Part shown: positions 23,202 through 31,795 of the stretch, piece after piece
How positions within the stretch are numbered: position 1 is the first letter of the stretch
Layout of the letters: every line of letters starts with the position of its first letter
NCBI RefSeq assembly: GCF_021117405.1
Contig: NZ_CP088251.1
Span: forward strand, 2,728,001-2,792,000
Direction: 5' to 3'
DNA from: Frateuria edaphi
GTDB taxonomy: Bacteria > Pseudomonadota > Gammaproteobacteria > Xanthomonadales > Rhodanobacteraceae
Length of the DNA stretch: 64,000 bases
Notes under the pieces: generated by a model
Seen by the model: only the letters and a program-made list of their open reading frames with translations
What the model was told of the DNA's origin: nothing
The model's database searches: none
Program-made: the position numbers and the translations under genes

Positions 23202-24431
23202 TCAGACCGACCGCGTCGCCACCACCGGCGGCACGCGCGAGGCGCGCAGCGCCGGCGCCAGTACCGAGAGCTGGCCCAGTGCCCACAGCGCCAGCGCGCC
23301 GACCGGCAGATACCACAGCGGCAGGCGCGGCAGCTCGTAGCGGCTCATCAGCAGCAGGTTCAGCGCCAACGCCAGCAGCATGCCCAGCGCCACGCCGCCG
23401 CCCACGATCAGGGCGTTCTCGGCCTGGAAGTAACACAGGATGTCCGCGCGAGTGGCGCCGATCGCGCGCCGGATACCGATCGCGCGCGTGCGCTGCTGTA
23501 CCCAGAAGTTGGCCAGGCCAGCCACGCCCAGCGCCGTGACGAACAGCAGGCCCAGCGCGGCGGCCAGCAGCAGGCCGACCATGGTGCTGTCGCGCTGGAA
23601 GTAATCCTCGCGCATCTGCGTGTAGGTGCGTTGGCCAGTTTCGGGGATCAGGCGGTTGGGGTCGAGCGCCTGCAGGGTGGTCACGGCAGCGGCGAGCACG
23701 CGCGCGCGATCGGCCGGCGCGCTGCGCAACAAGTAGCTGGTCTCGTTGTCATCGGGCAGTTGCGGCCACAGCATGACCTCGCCGTCGCTGCCGTCGCCGC
23801 GCAGCATCGGCCGAACGGTGTCGCTGACGATGCCGATCACCCGGCTGCTGTGGCGGCCGGCGTAGACCACCTGCCCCAGCGGATCCTTGCCGCCGAAGAA
23901 CTTTTTCGCCGCCGCCCCCGTCAGCAGGATCGACGGTACATCGCCAGTGACGTACTCGTCGGCGGTGAAGTCGCGCCCGGCGATCACGTGCAACCCCAGC
24001 GCGCCAAGGAAGCCCGGCCCACCGCTGTAGGTGTCGATCGACATGCAGCCGGTGTGATCCAGGCTGCTTGCAACCATCGCACGCTTGAGCGCCTCCTCGT
24101 TGGGGCAGACGCCGTAGCTGTTCACGCTGCTGCTGAAGGGCAACGCCCAACCCACCGCGACGGCTGCCGTCACCCCGGGAATCCGGCGCAGAGCATCCAA
24201 ATCTGCTGCATGCCGCGCCTGATGGTTCTCGTCCTTGGCAGTGCCCTCCACTCGGATCAACGAGAGCTCCTGCTCGGCCAGCCCGCTGGGCGTGTGGATG
24301 CGCTGCACGCGCTGGGCCACCATGAAGGCGGCGTTGGCGACGATCGCCAGCGTGAGCGCCACCTGCAGGATCAGCAGGCTGGCGGTGAGCTTGTGATGGC
24401 GCAGGCTGGAAAGAATCGGACGCAAAGGCAT
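23202..24431 (-). CDS. MacB/FtsX-type ABC permease, B type, pair 6
   Basis: A 409-residue permease with one N-terminal membrane helix (about 18-40), a large periplasmic MacB-PCD-like domain and three C-terminal helices. The cytoplasmic coupling segment is RTRAIGIRRAIGATRADIL. It ends with the B-type tail SRVPPVVATRSV. It is the most divergent B protein in the array (MVAQR, GIRRAIGA). Its periplasmic domain has two cysteines (YGVCPNEE and HTGCMSI) that other B proteins lack at these places. It starts 10 bases after its A partner. Confidence 0.9.
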   Translation of the reverse strand: MPLRPILSSLRHHKLTASLLILQVALTLAIVANAAFMVAQRVQRIHTPSGLAEQELSLIRVEGTAKDENHQARHAADLDALRRIPGVTAAVAVGWALPFSSSVNSYGVCPNEEALKRAMVASSLDHTGCMSIDTYSGGPGFLGALGLHVIAGRDFTADEYVTGDVPSILLTGAAAKKFFGGKDPLGQVVYAGRHSSRVIGIVSDTVRPMLRGDGSDGEVMLWPQLPDDNETSYLLRSAPADRARVLAAAVTTLQALDPNRLIPETGQRTYTQMREDYFQRDSTMVGLLLAAALGLLFVTALGVAGLANFWVQQRTRAIGIRRAIGATRADILCYFQAENALIVGGGVALGMLLALALNLLLMSRYELPRLPLWYLPVGALALWALGQLSVLAPALRASRVPPVVATRSV

Positions 24432-24441
24432 GGCGTGGTCC

Positions 24442-25746
24442 TCACTGTGCCTTCAGTTGCAGGGCGGGAACGACGCGACTGGCGCGCCAGGCCGGCAGCA
24501 TGCCGGCCAACAAGCTGCCGGCGATCGCCAGCAACACGGTCAGCGCCAGCATGGACAGATCCATCCGGGCGATGTGTGCGTAGCTGTCCGGCCGATGCCG
24601 TACGCTCCACAACCCGGCTTGCGCGATGGCGATGCCGAGCAGGCCGCCGAGCAGGCCCACCAGCGCCGACTCGATGCCGAACTGCAGGAAGATGTCGCGC
24701 CGCGTCGCCCCCAGTGCGCGGCGGACGCTGACCTCGCCACTGCGACGCAGGAACTTAGCCAGTAGCAACGCCACGATGTTGACCAGGCAGACGATCAGGA
24801 AGCTCAGCGCCAGCCAGAGCTGGAGACGCAGATCGCCCGGCACCAGCTTCTCGTGTTCCAACCAGCCCATCAACGGATACAACGCGGCGTTCTGCGACGA
24901 GCGCTCGAACCGCCCCAACCGTTTCTGTTCGGCCGAGTAGTCGACCAGGAACTGGCGGTAGTTGCGCACTTGCGCGGCGTCCTTCAGCCGCACCCACACC
25001 TGCAGCCAGGTGTAGTAGCCGCTGGTCTTGCCGCCCTCCTTCCAGCTCGCCTGGTTGCCGCTGACGCTCATCCCCAGGTCCAGCGCGGTGGCCAGCGGCA
25101 GGAAGAAGCGGTCCGCCTCGCCGTAATTGCCCTTGCCAGCGGCGTCGGCATAGAACTGCGGCTGCGGCGCCCACTCGGAAGTTACGCCCATCACCTGGAA
25201 GCGTGCATCGCCCAGCCGTACCGTGCGGCCCACCACGTCGGTGCGACCGAACAGTTGCATGGCCAGTCCGTGGCTGAGTACCGCCACCCGTGCACGGGCT
25301 TCGTCGTCCGCCATGGTCCAGCCCCGCCCCTGTTCGAAGCGCAGTCCGAACAGGTCGAAGAACCCGGCCGTGGCATAGCGCCCACCCACCCGGAACGGCA
25401 AGCGGCCGGTCTGCACTGGCCACACCAGCACCCGGCCGCCGGCCATCGCGGCCTGCTGGTCCGCGCGATGGGCCTTGAGCATCGCCATGGCGTCGGGCCA
25501 GGTGAAGTTGTCGCTGGGATCCCCCCAGTCGTTGTTGGTCGGGTAGTTCGCCGGCAATGGATCCAGGTGCGGGTAGTAAAGCTGGGCGCTCAGTGCCGGC
25601 AACGGATCGCGGGTCATCACGTGCAACACGGTCAGCATGGTCATGCTGGCGCCGATGCCCAGGCCGATCGCCAGCACCATCAGGCTTGTGAGGACCGGAC
25701 TGCGCCGGAGGCTGTGCAGGGCGAGATCGAGGTAGTAGGCGAACAT
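24442..25746 (-). CDS. MacB/FtsX-type ABC permease, A type, pair 6
   Basis: A 434-residue permease starting MFAYYLDLALHSLRRSPVLT, the A-type N-terminus. One N-terminal helix, a periplasmic domain and three C-terminal helices are visible, with the coupling segment RRSGEVSVRRALGATRRDIF and the tail VVPALQLKAQ. It lacks the pair of periplasmic cysteines conserved in the other five A proteins; the corresponding region reads NQASWKEGG and YYTWLQVW. The start at 25746 is supported by CCAGGAGC upstream. It heads the last permease pair. Confidence 0.9.
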   Translation of the reverse strand: MFAYYLDLALHSLRRSPVLTSLMVLAIGLGIGASMTMLTVLHVMTRDPLPALSAQLYYPHLDPLPANYPTNNDWGDPSDNFTWPDAMAMLKAHRADQQAAMAGGRVLVWPVQTGRLPFRVGGRYATAGFFDLFGLRFEQGRGWTMADDEARARVAVLSHGLAMQLFGRTDVVGRTVRLGDARFQVMGVTSEWAPQPQFYADAAGKGNYGEADRFFLPLATALDLGMSVSGNQASWKEGGKTSGYYTWLQVWVRLKDAAQVRNYRQFLVDYSAEQKRLGRFERSSQNAALYPLMGWLEHEKLVPGDLRLQLWLALSFLIVCLVNIVALLLAKFLRRSGEVSVRRALGATRRDIFLQFGIESALVGLLGGLLGIAIAQAGLWSVRHRPDSYAHIARMDLSMLALTVLLAIAGSLLAGMLPAWRASRVVPALQLKAQ

Positions 25747-25793
25747 TCCGTGTGCTCCTGGCGAATCGAACGCTGCGGCGAGGTCACCCCCAT

Positions 25794-25895
25794 CCGCCCT
25801 TCGGGCACCTTTCCCTCTTGGCACGGGAGAAGGATCATTTGCGCGCCCATCTTCCGAGCCTTCCTCCGCACGCGGGGGAAGGTGCCGACAGGCGG
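25794..25895. repeat. long intergenic inverted repeat between permease pairs 5 and 6
   Basis: Arms CCGCC...GGCACCTTTCCC and GGGGAAGGTGCC...GGCGG pair with one mismatch around a 58-base interior. It occupies most of the 169-base gap before the pair 6 A gene. It resembles ERIC-like or BOX-like repeats common in these bacteria. Confidence 0.65.
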
Positions 25896-25915
25896 AAGGG
25901 ACTCCTGCGGCGATC

Positions 25916-27139
25916 TCACACCGACCGTGTCGCCACCACCGGCGGGACCGCCGCCGCGCGCAGCGCCGGCGCCAGCACGGCCAGCTGGCCCAGCACCCAC
26001 AGCGAGAGCGCGCCGATCGGCAGGTAGTACAGCGGCAGGCGCGGCAGTTCGTAATGGCTCATCAGCGCGAGGTTCAGGCCGAAGGCCAGCACCATGCCCA
26101 GTCCGATGCCGAAGCTGACGATCAGGAAGTTCTCGGTCTGGAAGTAGCGCAGGATGTCGCTGCGCGTCGCGCCCAGTGCGCGGCGCACGCCGATCTGCTT
26201 GCGCCGCTGCGCGACCCAGAAGCTGGCCAGGCCGACGATGCCCAGCGCGGTGACCAGCAGCAGCGCGGCGATCACGCCGACCAGCATGCCGGCCATGGCG
26301 CGGTCGTTGCGGAAGTAGCGGTGGCGCAGGTCGCCCAGGGTCTGGCTCTGGTCCAGGTCGAGCACGCCCTCCGGAACGGCGCGGATCAGCGCGGCGCGTG
26401 CGTCGCGCAGCACGCGCGGCAGGTCGGCGGGCGCGGCCTTGATGACGTAGTTGCCGGCCAGCTGCCTGCCCGGCGCCATCGGCAGGAATATCGACCATTG
26501 CGCCGTGGCCACGCCGCGCGCGCCAGGCTCCGGCTGCGCCAGGTGGTCGAGGATGCCGGCGACGCGGAAATGGTACTTGTCGCTCCAGAAGTCCTTGCCG
26601 AGCGGGTTCTTGCCCGGCCACAGGTGCTCGGCCAGCGGGCGAGTGATCCACACCGGCGCATCCAGCGGCAGCCAGGCGCCATCGGAGGGCTGGAAGTCGG
26701 CGCTCGAGAAGCGCCGCCCCTGCACCGGACGTATCCCGATCGCTTCGGCGGCCGCGGGACCGCCGGCGTAGAAGTGCGGCACGGTGCCGTAGTGGCGCTC
26801 GGCCTGCCCGGGCGGGTCCAGCGTGATGCCTGCATACCCGCTGGGCGCGCCGAACGGCAGCGAACTGACGACCGCGGCCGCCTGCGTGCCCGGCACCGTG
26901 CGCAACGCGGACAAGGCGCGCGCATTGAGGTCCGATTCGTTGCAGCCGTCGCAATCGAGCCGCAACTGCGCGAGCGAGGACTCGTCCACGCCGCTGGGCA
27001 CCTTCATCAGGTCCAGCCGCGAGACGATCAGGAAGCAGGCATTGCACAGCACCGCGCAGGCAAGCGCGATTTCGAGCGCGATCAGCAAGGTGGCAAGCCG
27101 GTGGCGGCGCAGCGCGGCGAGTATCGGTCGGATATCCAT
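25916..27139 (-). CDS. MacB/FtsX-type ABC permease, B type, pair 5
   Basis: A 407-residue B-type permease beginning MDIRPILAALRRHRLATLLI. The topology is the MacB one: helix 1 at about 18-40, a periplasmic domain, then three C-terminal helices with coupling segment RRKQIGVRRALGATRSDILR. The tail is AAVPPVVATRSV. It has a CDGC motif early in the periplasmic domain (RLDCDGCNESD), not present in the other B proteins. It starts 9 bases after its A partner. Confidence 0.91.
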   Translation of the reverse strand: MDIRPILAALRRHRLATLLIALEIALACAVLCNACFLIVSRLDLMKVPSGVDESSLAQLRLDCDGCNESDLNARALSALRTVPGTQAAAVVSSLPFGAPSGYAGITLDPPGQAERHYGTVPHFYAGGPAAAEAIGIRPVQGRRFSSADFQPSDGAWLPLDAPVWITRPLAEHLWPGKNPLGKDFWSDKYHFRVAGILDHLAQPEPGARGVATAQWSIFLPMAPGRQLAGNYVIKAAPADLPRVLRDARAALIRAVPEGVLDLDQSQTLGDLRHRYFRNDRAMAGMLVGVIAALLLVTALGIVGLASFWVAQRRKQIGVRRALGATRSDILRYFQTENFLIVSFGIGLGMVLAFGLNLALMSHYELPRLPLYYLPIGALSLWVLGQLAVLAPALRAAAVPPVVATRSV

Positions 27140-27148
27140 GATGCTTCC

Positions 27149-28471
27149 TTACAAGGTCTTCAGCTGCAGCGCCGGCGCCACGCGGCTCGCACGCGCGGCA
27201 GGCAACAGGCCGGCCGCCACGCTGGTGGCCACGGCCAGCACGAAGGTCACCGCGAACATCGAAACGTCCAGGTGCGCCATGTCCGCATACGCCACCGGCT
27301 GGTGCCTGACCAGCCACAGCCCCACCAGCGACAGCAGCCATCCGGCGATGCCGCCCAGCAACCCGATCATGCCGGCCTCCACCAGGCATTGTGCGAACAC
27401 TGCGCCACGCGTGGCTCCGAGCGCGCGACGCACGCCGATCTCGCCGCTGCGGCGCAGGAACTTGGCCAGCAGCAGGCCCACCGTGTTGAACAGGCAGATC
27501 GCCAGGAAGGCGAACGCCAGCCAGGTCTGCAGCCGCACGTCGCTCGGCACCACGCCGTTGTAGTCCAGCCATTCGGTGAGGTTGCGCATGCGCGTGTTGC
27601 CGGCATGGCTGAAGCGGCCCAGCGCCATCTGCTGGGCCGCATAGGAAGCGACGAAGCGGCGGTAGTCGTCCGCCTTGCCCGCGTCGGCCAGTTCCACCCA
27701 CAGCCGCACCCACACGCAAGGCGAGTCCTTGAGGTAACCGGGCCGTTCGGGCACCTGCCAGCAGGTGAACTGGTAGAAGTTGCCGTCGTTCAGATCCATG
27801 CCGGTGAAGAACGGCGTCATCACATCCTCGGGCTTGCCATAGAAGCCATCCGTATGGCCGTGCGCGAAACGGCCGCCGGCCACTTCGTAAAACAGCGGCG
27901 ACGGGCGCCAGGGCGCCAGCACGCCGACGATGCGCACGTCCTTGTCGCGCAGCCGCAGCGTGCGACCGACGCTGTCCCTGCCGCCGAACAGCTTGTTGTT
28001 GAGGTCCGCCGAGATCACCGCCACGCGGCTGTGCCGGGCGTCGTCCTCGGCCGACCAGCTGCCGCCGTACTGGAAGGCAACGCCGAACATCGGGAAGAAA
28101 TCGGCAGTGGCCGAGAGCATGTCGAGCTTGGAAGCGGGCACGTCCGAACCGGGCGCCGCGACCTTGATGGGGCTGGACACGACCAGCGCCTGGCGGTCGG
28201 CACGCTTCGCGCTCCACAGGTCCACGGCCGAGTGGTAGTCGAGCTCGTCGTAGGGCTCGTCCGAATCCTTGTTGGCCGGATCCGGGTCCACCTGCGGATA
28301 GAAGATGTGCTGGCTGCGGCCCGGCAGGGGATCGCCGGAAAGCAGCCGCATCACGGTAAGCGTGGTCATGCTCGCGCCGATGCCCACGGCGATGGCGAGC
28401 ACCATCAGCGCGGTGAGCGTCTTGTTGCGCTTGAGGCTGCGCAGGGCGAGATCGAAGTAGTAGCCGAACAT
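27149..28471 (-). CDS. MacB/FtsX-type ABC permease, A type, pair 5
   Basis: A 440-residue A-type permease beginning MFGYYFDLALRSLKRNKTLT, the longest in the set. It has the A-type features: SGDPLPGRS after helix 1, the cysteine pair in FTCWQVPE and DSPCVWVRLW, the coupling segment RRSGEIGVRRALGATRGAVF and the tail RVAPALQLKTL. It is the only A gene preceded by the ankyrin gene instead of a hairpin repeat. Confidence 0.92.
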   Translation of the reverse strand: MFGYYFDLALRSLKRNKTLTALMVLAIAVGIGASMTTLTVMRLLSGDPLPGRSQHIFYPQVDPDPANKDSDEPYDELDYHSAVDLWSAKRADRQALVVSSPIKVAAPGSDVPASKLDMLSATADFFPMFGVAFQYGGSWSAEDDARHSRVAVISADLNNKLFGGRDSVGRTLRLRDKDVRIVGVLAPWRPSPLFYEVAGGRFAHGHTDGFYGKPEDVMTPFFTGMDLNDGNFYQFTCWQVPERPGYLKDSPCVWVRLWVELADAGKADDYRRFVASYAAQQMALGRFSHAGNTRMRNLTEWLDYNGVVPSDVRLQTWLAFAFLAICLFNTVGLLLAKFLRRSGEIGVRRALGATRGAVFAQCLVEAGMIGLLGGIAGWLLSLVGLWLVRHQPVAYADMAHLDVSMFAVTFVLAVATSVAAGLLPAARASRVAPALQLKTL

Positions 28472-28509
28472 TCACTCACTCCATGGTTCGTCGGGGCGCG
28501 CCATCGGCC

Positions 28510-29193
28510 TCATCGGCGTGGCGTACCGCTTGCCGTCGCGCCCTTGCCGCGCAGGAAGCCCGCGACGGCATCGCCGCGGGCCTGGTTGAGGGGCGTGCGC
28601 CACTGGCCGTTGTCCGCCATGGCGCCAAGGTTGACGTCGGCGCCGTGCGAGGCCAGGTACTGCACGGCCGCCAGGTGATTGCCACGGACGGCCGTGATCA
28701 GCGCGGTCTCGTCGCCGGGGACGACGGCGTCCAGCCGCGCGCCGGCGTCCAGCAGTTGCGCCAGGGTGCCGACGTCGCCCGCCGCGGCCGCCGCGATCAG
28801 CGGATTGCCGTCACCGTGGCAGGCGCCGTTGACGTCCGCGCCCAGGCGAAGCAGCGCATCGACCATCGTCCGGTCGGCGCCCTGCGCGGCCACGATCAGC
28901 GGGCTGCCGTCGCCCGGCGCGCAGGCATCCACGCTGACGCCCGCGTGGACCTGCTGCCGCACGAGGTCGGTGCGGCCGTGCCGGACCGCTTCGACCAGCG
29001 CCGCCGCTTCTTCGGCATGGCCGGCTCGGGTGCCCGGCGGCGACACGGCCGCGGACGCCGTTGCGGGCAAAGCGCACGCGCCGACGCAGGCCGCGGCCAG
29101 TGCGCATGCCATCGAAAGAGGCAGGCGCCGGACGCTCCGGCGAGGCAACACGGAAGCTGGCGTACCCGATCGGGCGATGTGCTGCATGTTCAT
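28510..29193 (-). CDS. exported ankyrin-repeat protein within the permease array
   Basis: A 227-residue protein with an N-terminal signal sequence (basic start, hydrophobic LSMACALAAACVGACAL, AXA-like sites) followed by four to five ankyrin repeats, for example DGSPLIVAAQGADRTMVDAL, DGNPLIAAAAAGDVGTLAQL and DETALITAVRGNHLAAVQYL. Ankyrin repeats mediate protein-protein contact. The ATG at 29193 is preceded by GAGGAGACACGACC. It lies between permease pairs 4 and 5 with gaps of 18 and 38 bases, so it is likely co-transcribed. A periplasmic scaffold or substrate-binding role for the transporter is inference only; it could also be lipid-anchored through the cysteines near the signal end. Confidence 0.82.
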   Translation of the reverse strand: MNMQHIARSGTPASVLPRRSVRRLPLSMACALAAACVGACALPATASAAVSPPGTRAGHAEEAAALVEAVRHGRTDLVRQQVHAGVSVDACAPGDGSPLIVAAQGADRTMVDALLRLGADVNGACHGDGNPLIAAAAAGDVGTLAQLLDAGARLDAVVPGDETALITAVRGNHLAAVQYLASHGADVNLGAMADNGQWRTPLNQARGDAVAGFLRGKGATASGTPRR

Positions 29194-29211
29194 GGTCGTG
29201 TCTCCTCGAGG

Positions 29212-30435
29212 TCAGACCGAGCGGGTGGCGACCACCGGTGGCACCGCGGCGGCGCGGATGGCCGGGCCGAGCACCGCCATCTGCCCGATCAGCCACAGCG
29301 CGATCGCGCCCACGGGGAAGTAATAGGCGGGCAGCCGTGGCAGCTCGTAATGCAGCATCAGGAACAGGTTGATGCCGTAGGCCAACACCATGCCCAGCGC
29401 GATGCCGATGGTCGCCAGCAGGAAGTTCTCGGTCTGGAAGTAGGTGAGGATGTTGCGGCGGGTGGCGCCCAGCGCGCGACGCACGCCGATGGTCCGCCGC
29501 CGCTGCGCGACCCAGAAGCTGCCCAGGCCGACGATGCCCAGCGCGGTCACCACCAGCAGCGCAATGCAGACGCCGGCGAGCAGGCCCGCCATGGCGCGGT
29601 CGTCCTGGAAGAATTCGGCACGGATGTCGTCCAGCGTCTTCTTCTCCAGGATGATGCGGTGCGGGTCGGTCTTGCGCAGCGTGGCCACGGCGGCGGCCAG
29701 CACGCGGTCGCGCTCCTGCGGCGCGGTGCGGATCACGTAGCGGCTGGCGTTGTCCGAGTCCATCCGCAGCGGGAACACCATCGACCACTGCGCCGTATCG
29801 TCGCCGCCGAACAGCGCCGGACGGATCAGCCCGGCCACCACGCCGACCACCCGCACCGGATCGCCACCGAGGTAGATCGTCTTGCCGAGCGCGGACTGGC
29901 CGGGCCAGAGCTTCTCGCCGAGACCGCGGGTGATGATCACGGTGGTGATCTTCTTGGCGAGCTTTTCGTCGCGGGCGACCTGGCGCATTTCCAGGTACTC
30001 GCCCGGCTCGAAATCGCGCCCGGCCACGAGCTGCGCGCCGAAGGTCTTAAGCAGGTTCTCGCCGAAGTACTGGGTCGCGTTGAGGGTGGCCTGCTTCTGC
30101 TTGGGATCGAGCTTGACGCTGGTGTTCCAGGAGCTGTTGGTGAACGGCACCTGGTTGACCAGCGCCACCGATGTCACACCCGGAATCTGGCGCAGCGCGG
30201 TGAGGTCCTCCTGCGCGTGCGCCTTGGCGTCGGCGGTGTCGCCGATGCCGAAAGCCTGGACCTGGATCAGTTCGTGCTCGGCCACGCCGCTGTACATCTG
30301 CATGCGCTCGAGCCGCTGGTTGATCAGGAACACCGCGTTGCAGACGATCGCGCAGGTCAGCGCGATCTCCAGCACCAGCAGCAGGGCGGTGATCTTGTGG
30401 CGGCGCAGCGTGGAGAGGATCGGAAGAATGTCCAT
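29212..30435 (-). CDS. MacB/FtsX-type ABC permease, B type, pair 4
   Basis: A 407-residue B-type permease beginning MDILPILSTLRRHKITALLL. Helix 1 spans about 18-40 (LVLEIALTCAIVCNAVFLI); three C-terminal helices follow the periplasmic domain, with RRRTIGVRRALGATRRNILT as coupling segment and AAVPPVVATRSV as the tail. It has no cysteine in the periplasmic domain. It begins 9 bases after its A partner and is followed by the ankyrin gene. Confidence 0.92.
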   Translation of the reverse strand: MDILPILSTLRRHKITALLLVLEIALTCAIVCNAVFLINQRLERMQMYSGVAEHELIQVQAFGIGDTADAKAHAQEDLTALRQIPGVTSVALVNQVPFTNSSWNTSVKLDPKQKQATLNATQYFGENLLKTFGAQLVAGRDFEPGEYLEMRQVARDEKLAKKITTVIITRGLGEKLWPGQSALGKTIYLGGDPVRVVGVVAGLIRPALFGGDDTAQWSMVFPLRMDSDNASRYVIRTAPQERDRVLAAAVATLRKTDPHRIILEKKTLDDIRAEFFQDDRAMAGLLAGVCIALLVVTALGIVGLGSFWVAQRRRTIGVRRALGATRRNILTYFQTENFLLATIGIALGMVLAYGINLFLMLHYELPRLPAYYFPVGAIALWLIGQMAVLGPAIRAAAVPPVVATRSV

Positions 30436-30444
30436 GGGGTGCTC

Positions 30445-31746
30445 CTAGTTGCTCTTCAGCTGCAGCGCGGGGGTGACCTGGCAGGCGCGCCAGGCGGGCA
30501 GCAGCCCGGCCAGCAGCGAGGCACCGACGGCCAGCAGGAAGGTGGCCAGCAACATCGACAGGTCCAGATGGGCGAGCGCGGCGTAGTCCGACGGTTGCTT
30601 GCGCACCAGCCACAGGCCCACCAGCGACAGCAGCAGTCCGGCGACGCCGCCGGTGAGGCCGATCACGCCCGACTCGACCAGGAGCTGCATGAACACCTCG
30701 CGGCGCGAGGCGCCCAGCGCGCGGCGCACGCCGAGCTCGGGGCTGCGGCGCAGGAACTTGGCCAGCATCAGGCCCACCGTGTTGACCAGGCACACCAGCA
30801 GGAAGCCCAACGCGAGCCACGCCTGCAGCCGCACGTCACCCGGCACGACCTTGTTGTAGTCCAGCCAGCCCATCACATCGGGCAGGCGCACGTTCGGCGG
30901 GCGCTGGAAGCGGCCCAGCGCCTTCTGCTCCTGCGAGTAGTGCACCAGGTACTGCTTGTAGGCGGCGGCCTTGGCCGGCGTATCCAGCTGCACCCAGAAC
31001 TGCAGCCACACGCAGGGCGCGGTGTCCATGTGATCCGGATCGGAGCCCTTGCCCCAGCAATCGGTCGAACCGTTGCGCCCGAGCTTGAGCTCGTAGGCGG
31101 TGGTCAACGGCAGGTACACGCCCTCGTCCTCGGCGTAGCTGCCGCTGTTGAGGTCGTAGAAGTGCGGCGTCATGCGCCAGGTGTCCAGCACGCCGACAAT
31201 GCGGAAGGCGACGTCGTTCATGCGCAGGGTCTGGCCGGTGCTGTCGCGACCCTGGAACAGCTTGTCGTTGAGCTTGCGCGAGATCACCGCCACGCGCGCA
31301 TGCGCCTCGTCGTCGGCCGCCGTCCACGCGCGGCCGTAGCGGATCGGCACCTCGAACATGGGGAAGAAGTCGGCCGTGGTGTAGCGCGCGTCCTCGAAGA
31401 ACGGATCGATCGCCGACTGCGCCGGCTGCACCGGCACCGCGCCGCCGGTCATCAGCGCCTGCCGGTCGGCACGGCCCGCGTGCAACAGGTTCATGCCGTC
31501 GGTCCAGGTCACCTGCACCGGCGGATCGTCCTGCGGCTGGTAGCCGTCCATGTCCTGCGGGTCGAGCTGCGGGTAATAGAGCTGCGCGCTCTTGCCGGGC
31601 AAGGGATCGCCCGAGAGCACGTGCAGCACCGTCAGCGTGGTCATGCACGCGCCGATGCCCAGCGCGATCGCCAGCACCATCAGCGCCGTGAGGGCCTTGT
31701 TGCGCCTGAGGCTGCGCATGGCCAGGTCGAGGTAGTAGCCGAACAT
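30445..31746 (-). CDS. MacB/FtsX-type ABC permease, A type, pair 4
   Basis: A 433-residue A-type permease beginning MFGYYLDLAMRSLRRNKALT. The cysteine pair is in STDCWGKG and TAPCVWLQFW. The coupling segment is RRSPELGVRRALGASRREVF and the tail VTPALQLKSN. The start at 31746 is chosen because it matches the other A proteins; the frame extends 11 codons upstream into the hairpin repeat region. A long frame on the opposite strand is a compositional shadow. Confidence 0.92.
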   Translation of the reverse strand: MFGYYLDLAMRSLRRNKALTALMVLAIALGIGACMTTLTVLHVLSGDPLPGKSAQLYYPQLDPQDMDGYQPQDDPPVQVTWTDGMNLLHAGRADRQALMTGGAVPVQPAQSAIDPFFEDARYTTADFFPMFEVPIRYGRAWTAADDEAHARVAVISRKLNDKLFQGRDSTGQTLRMNDVAFRIVGVLDTWRMTPHFYDLNSGSYAEDEGVYLPLTTAYELKLGRNGSTDCWGKGSDPDHMDTAPCVWLQFWVQLDTPAKAAAYKQYLVHYSQEQKALGRFQRPPNVRLPDVMGWLDYNKVVPGDVRLQAWLALGFLLVCLVNTVGLMLAKFLRRSPELGVRRALGASRREVFMQLLVESGVIGLTGGVAGLLLSLVGLWLVRKQPSDYAALAHLDLSMLLATFLLAVGASLLAGLLPAWRACQVTPALQLKSN

Positions 31747-31768
31747 TCCGGTTCTCCGTGGCTGGAAT

Positions 31769-31789
31769 CCCTCTTCCACCGGAAGAGGG
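31769..31789. repeat. hairpin between permease pairs 3 and 4
   Basis: CCCTCTTCC pairs perfectly with GGAAGAGGG around ACC in the 49-base junction upstream of the pair 4 A gene. It belongs to the CCCTCTYCC hairpin family found at other pair junctions. Confidence 0.75.
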
Positions 31790-31795
31790 CAGAAT

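Noticed and set aside
25817-25832. TTGGCACGGGAGAAGG as a second sigma-54 promoter
   Set aside because: It has the TGGCACG half but no TTGC element at the right spacing, points away from the transporter genes and is part of the inverted repeat.
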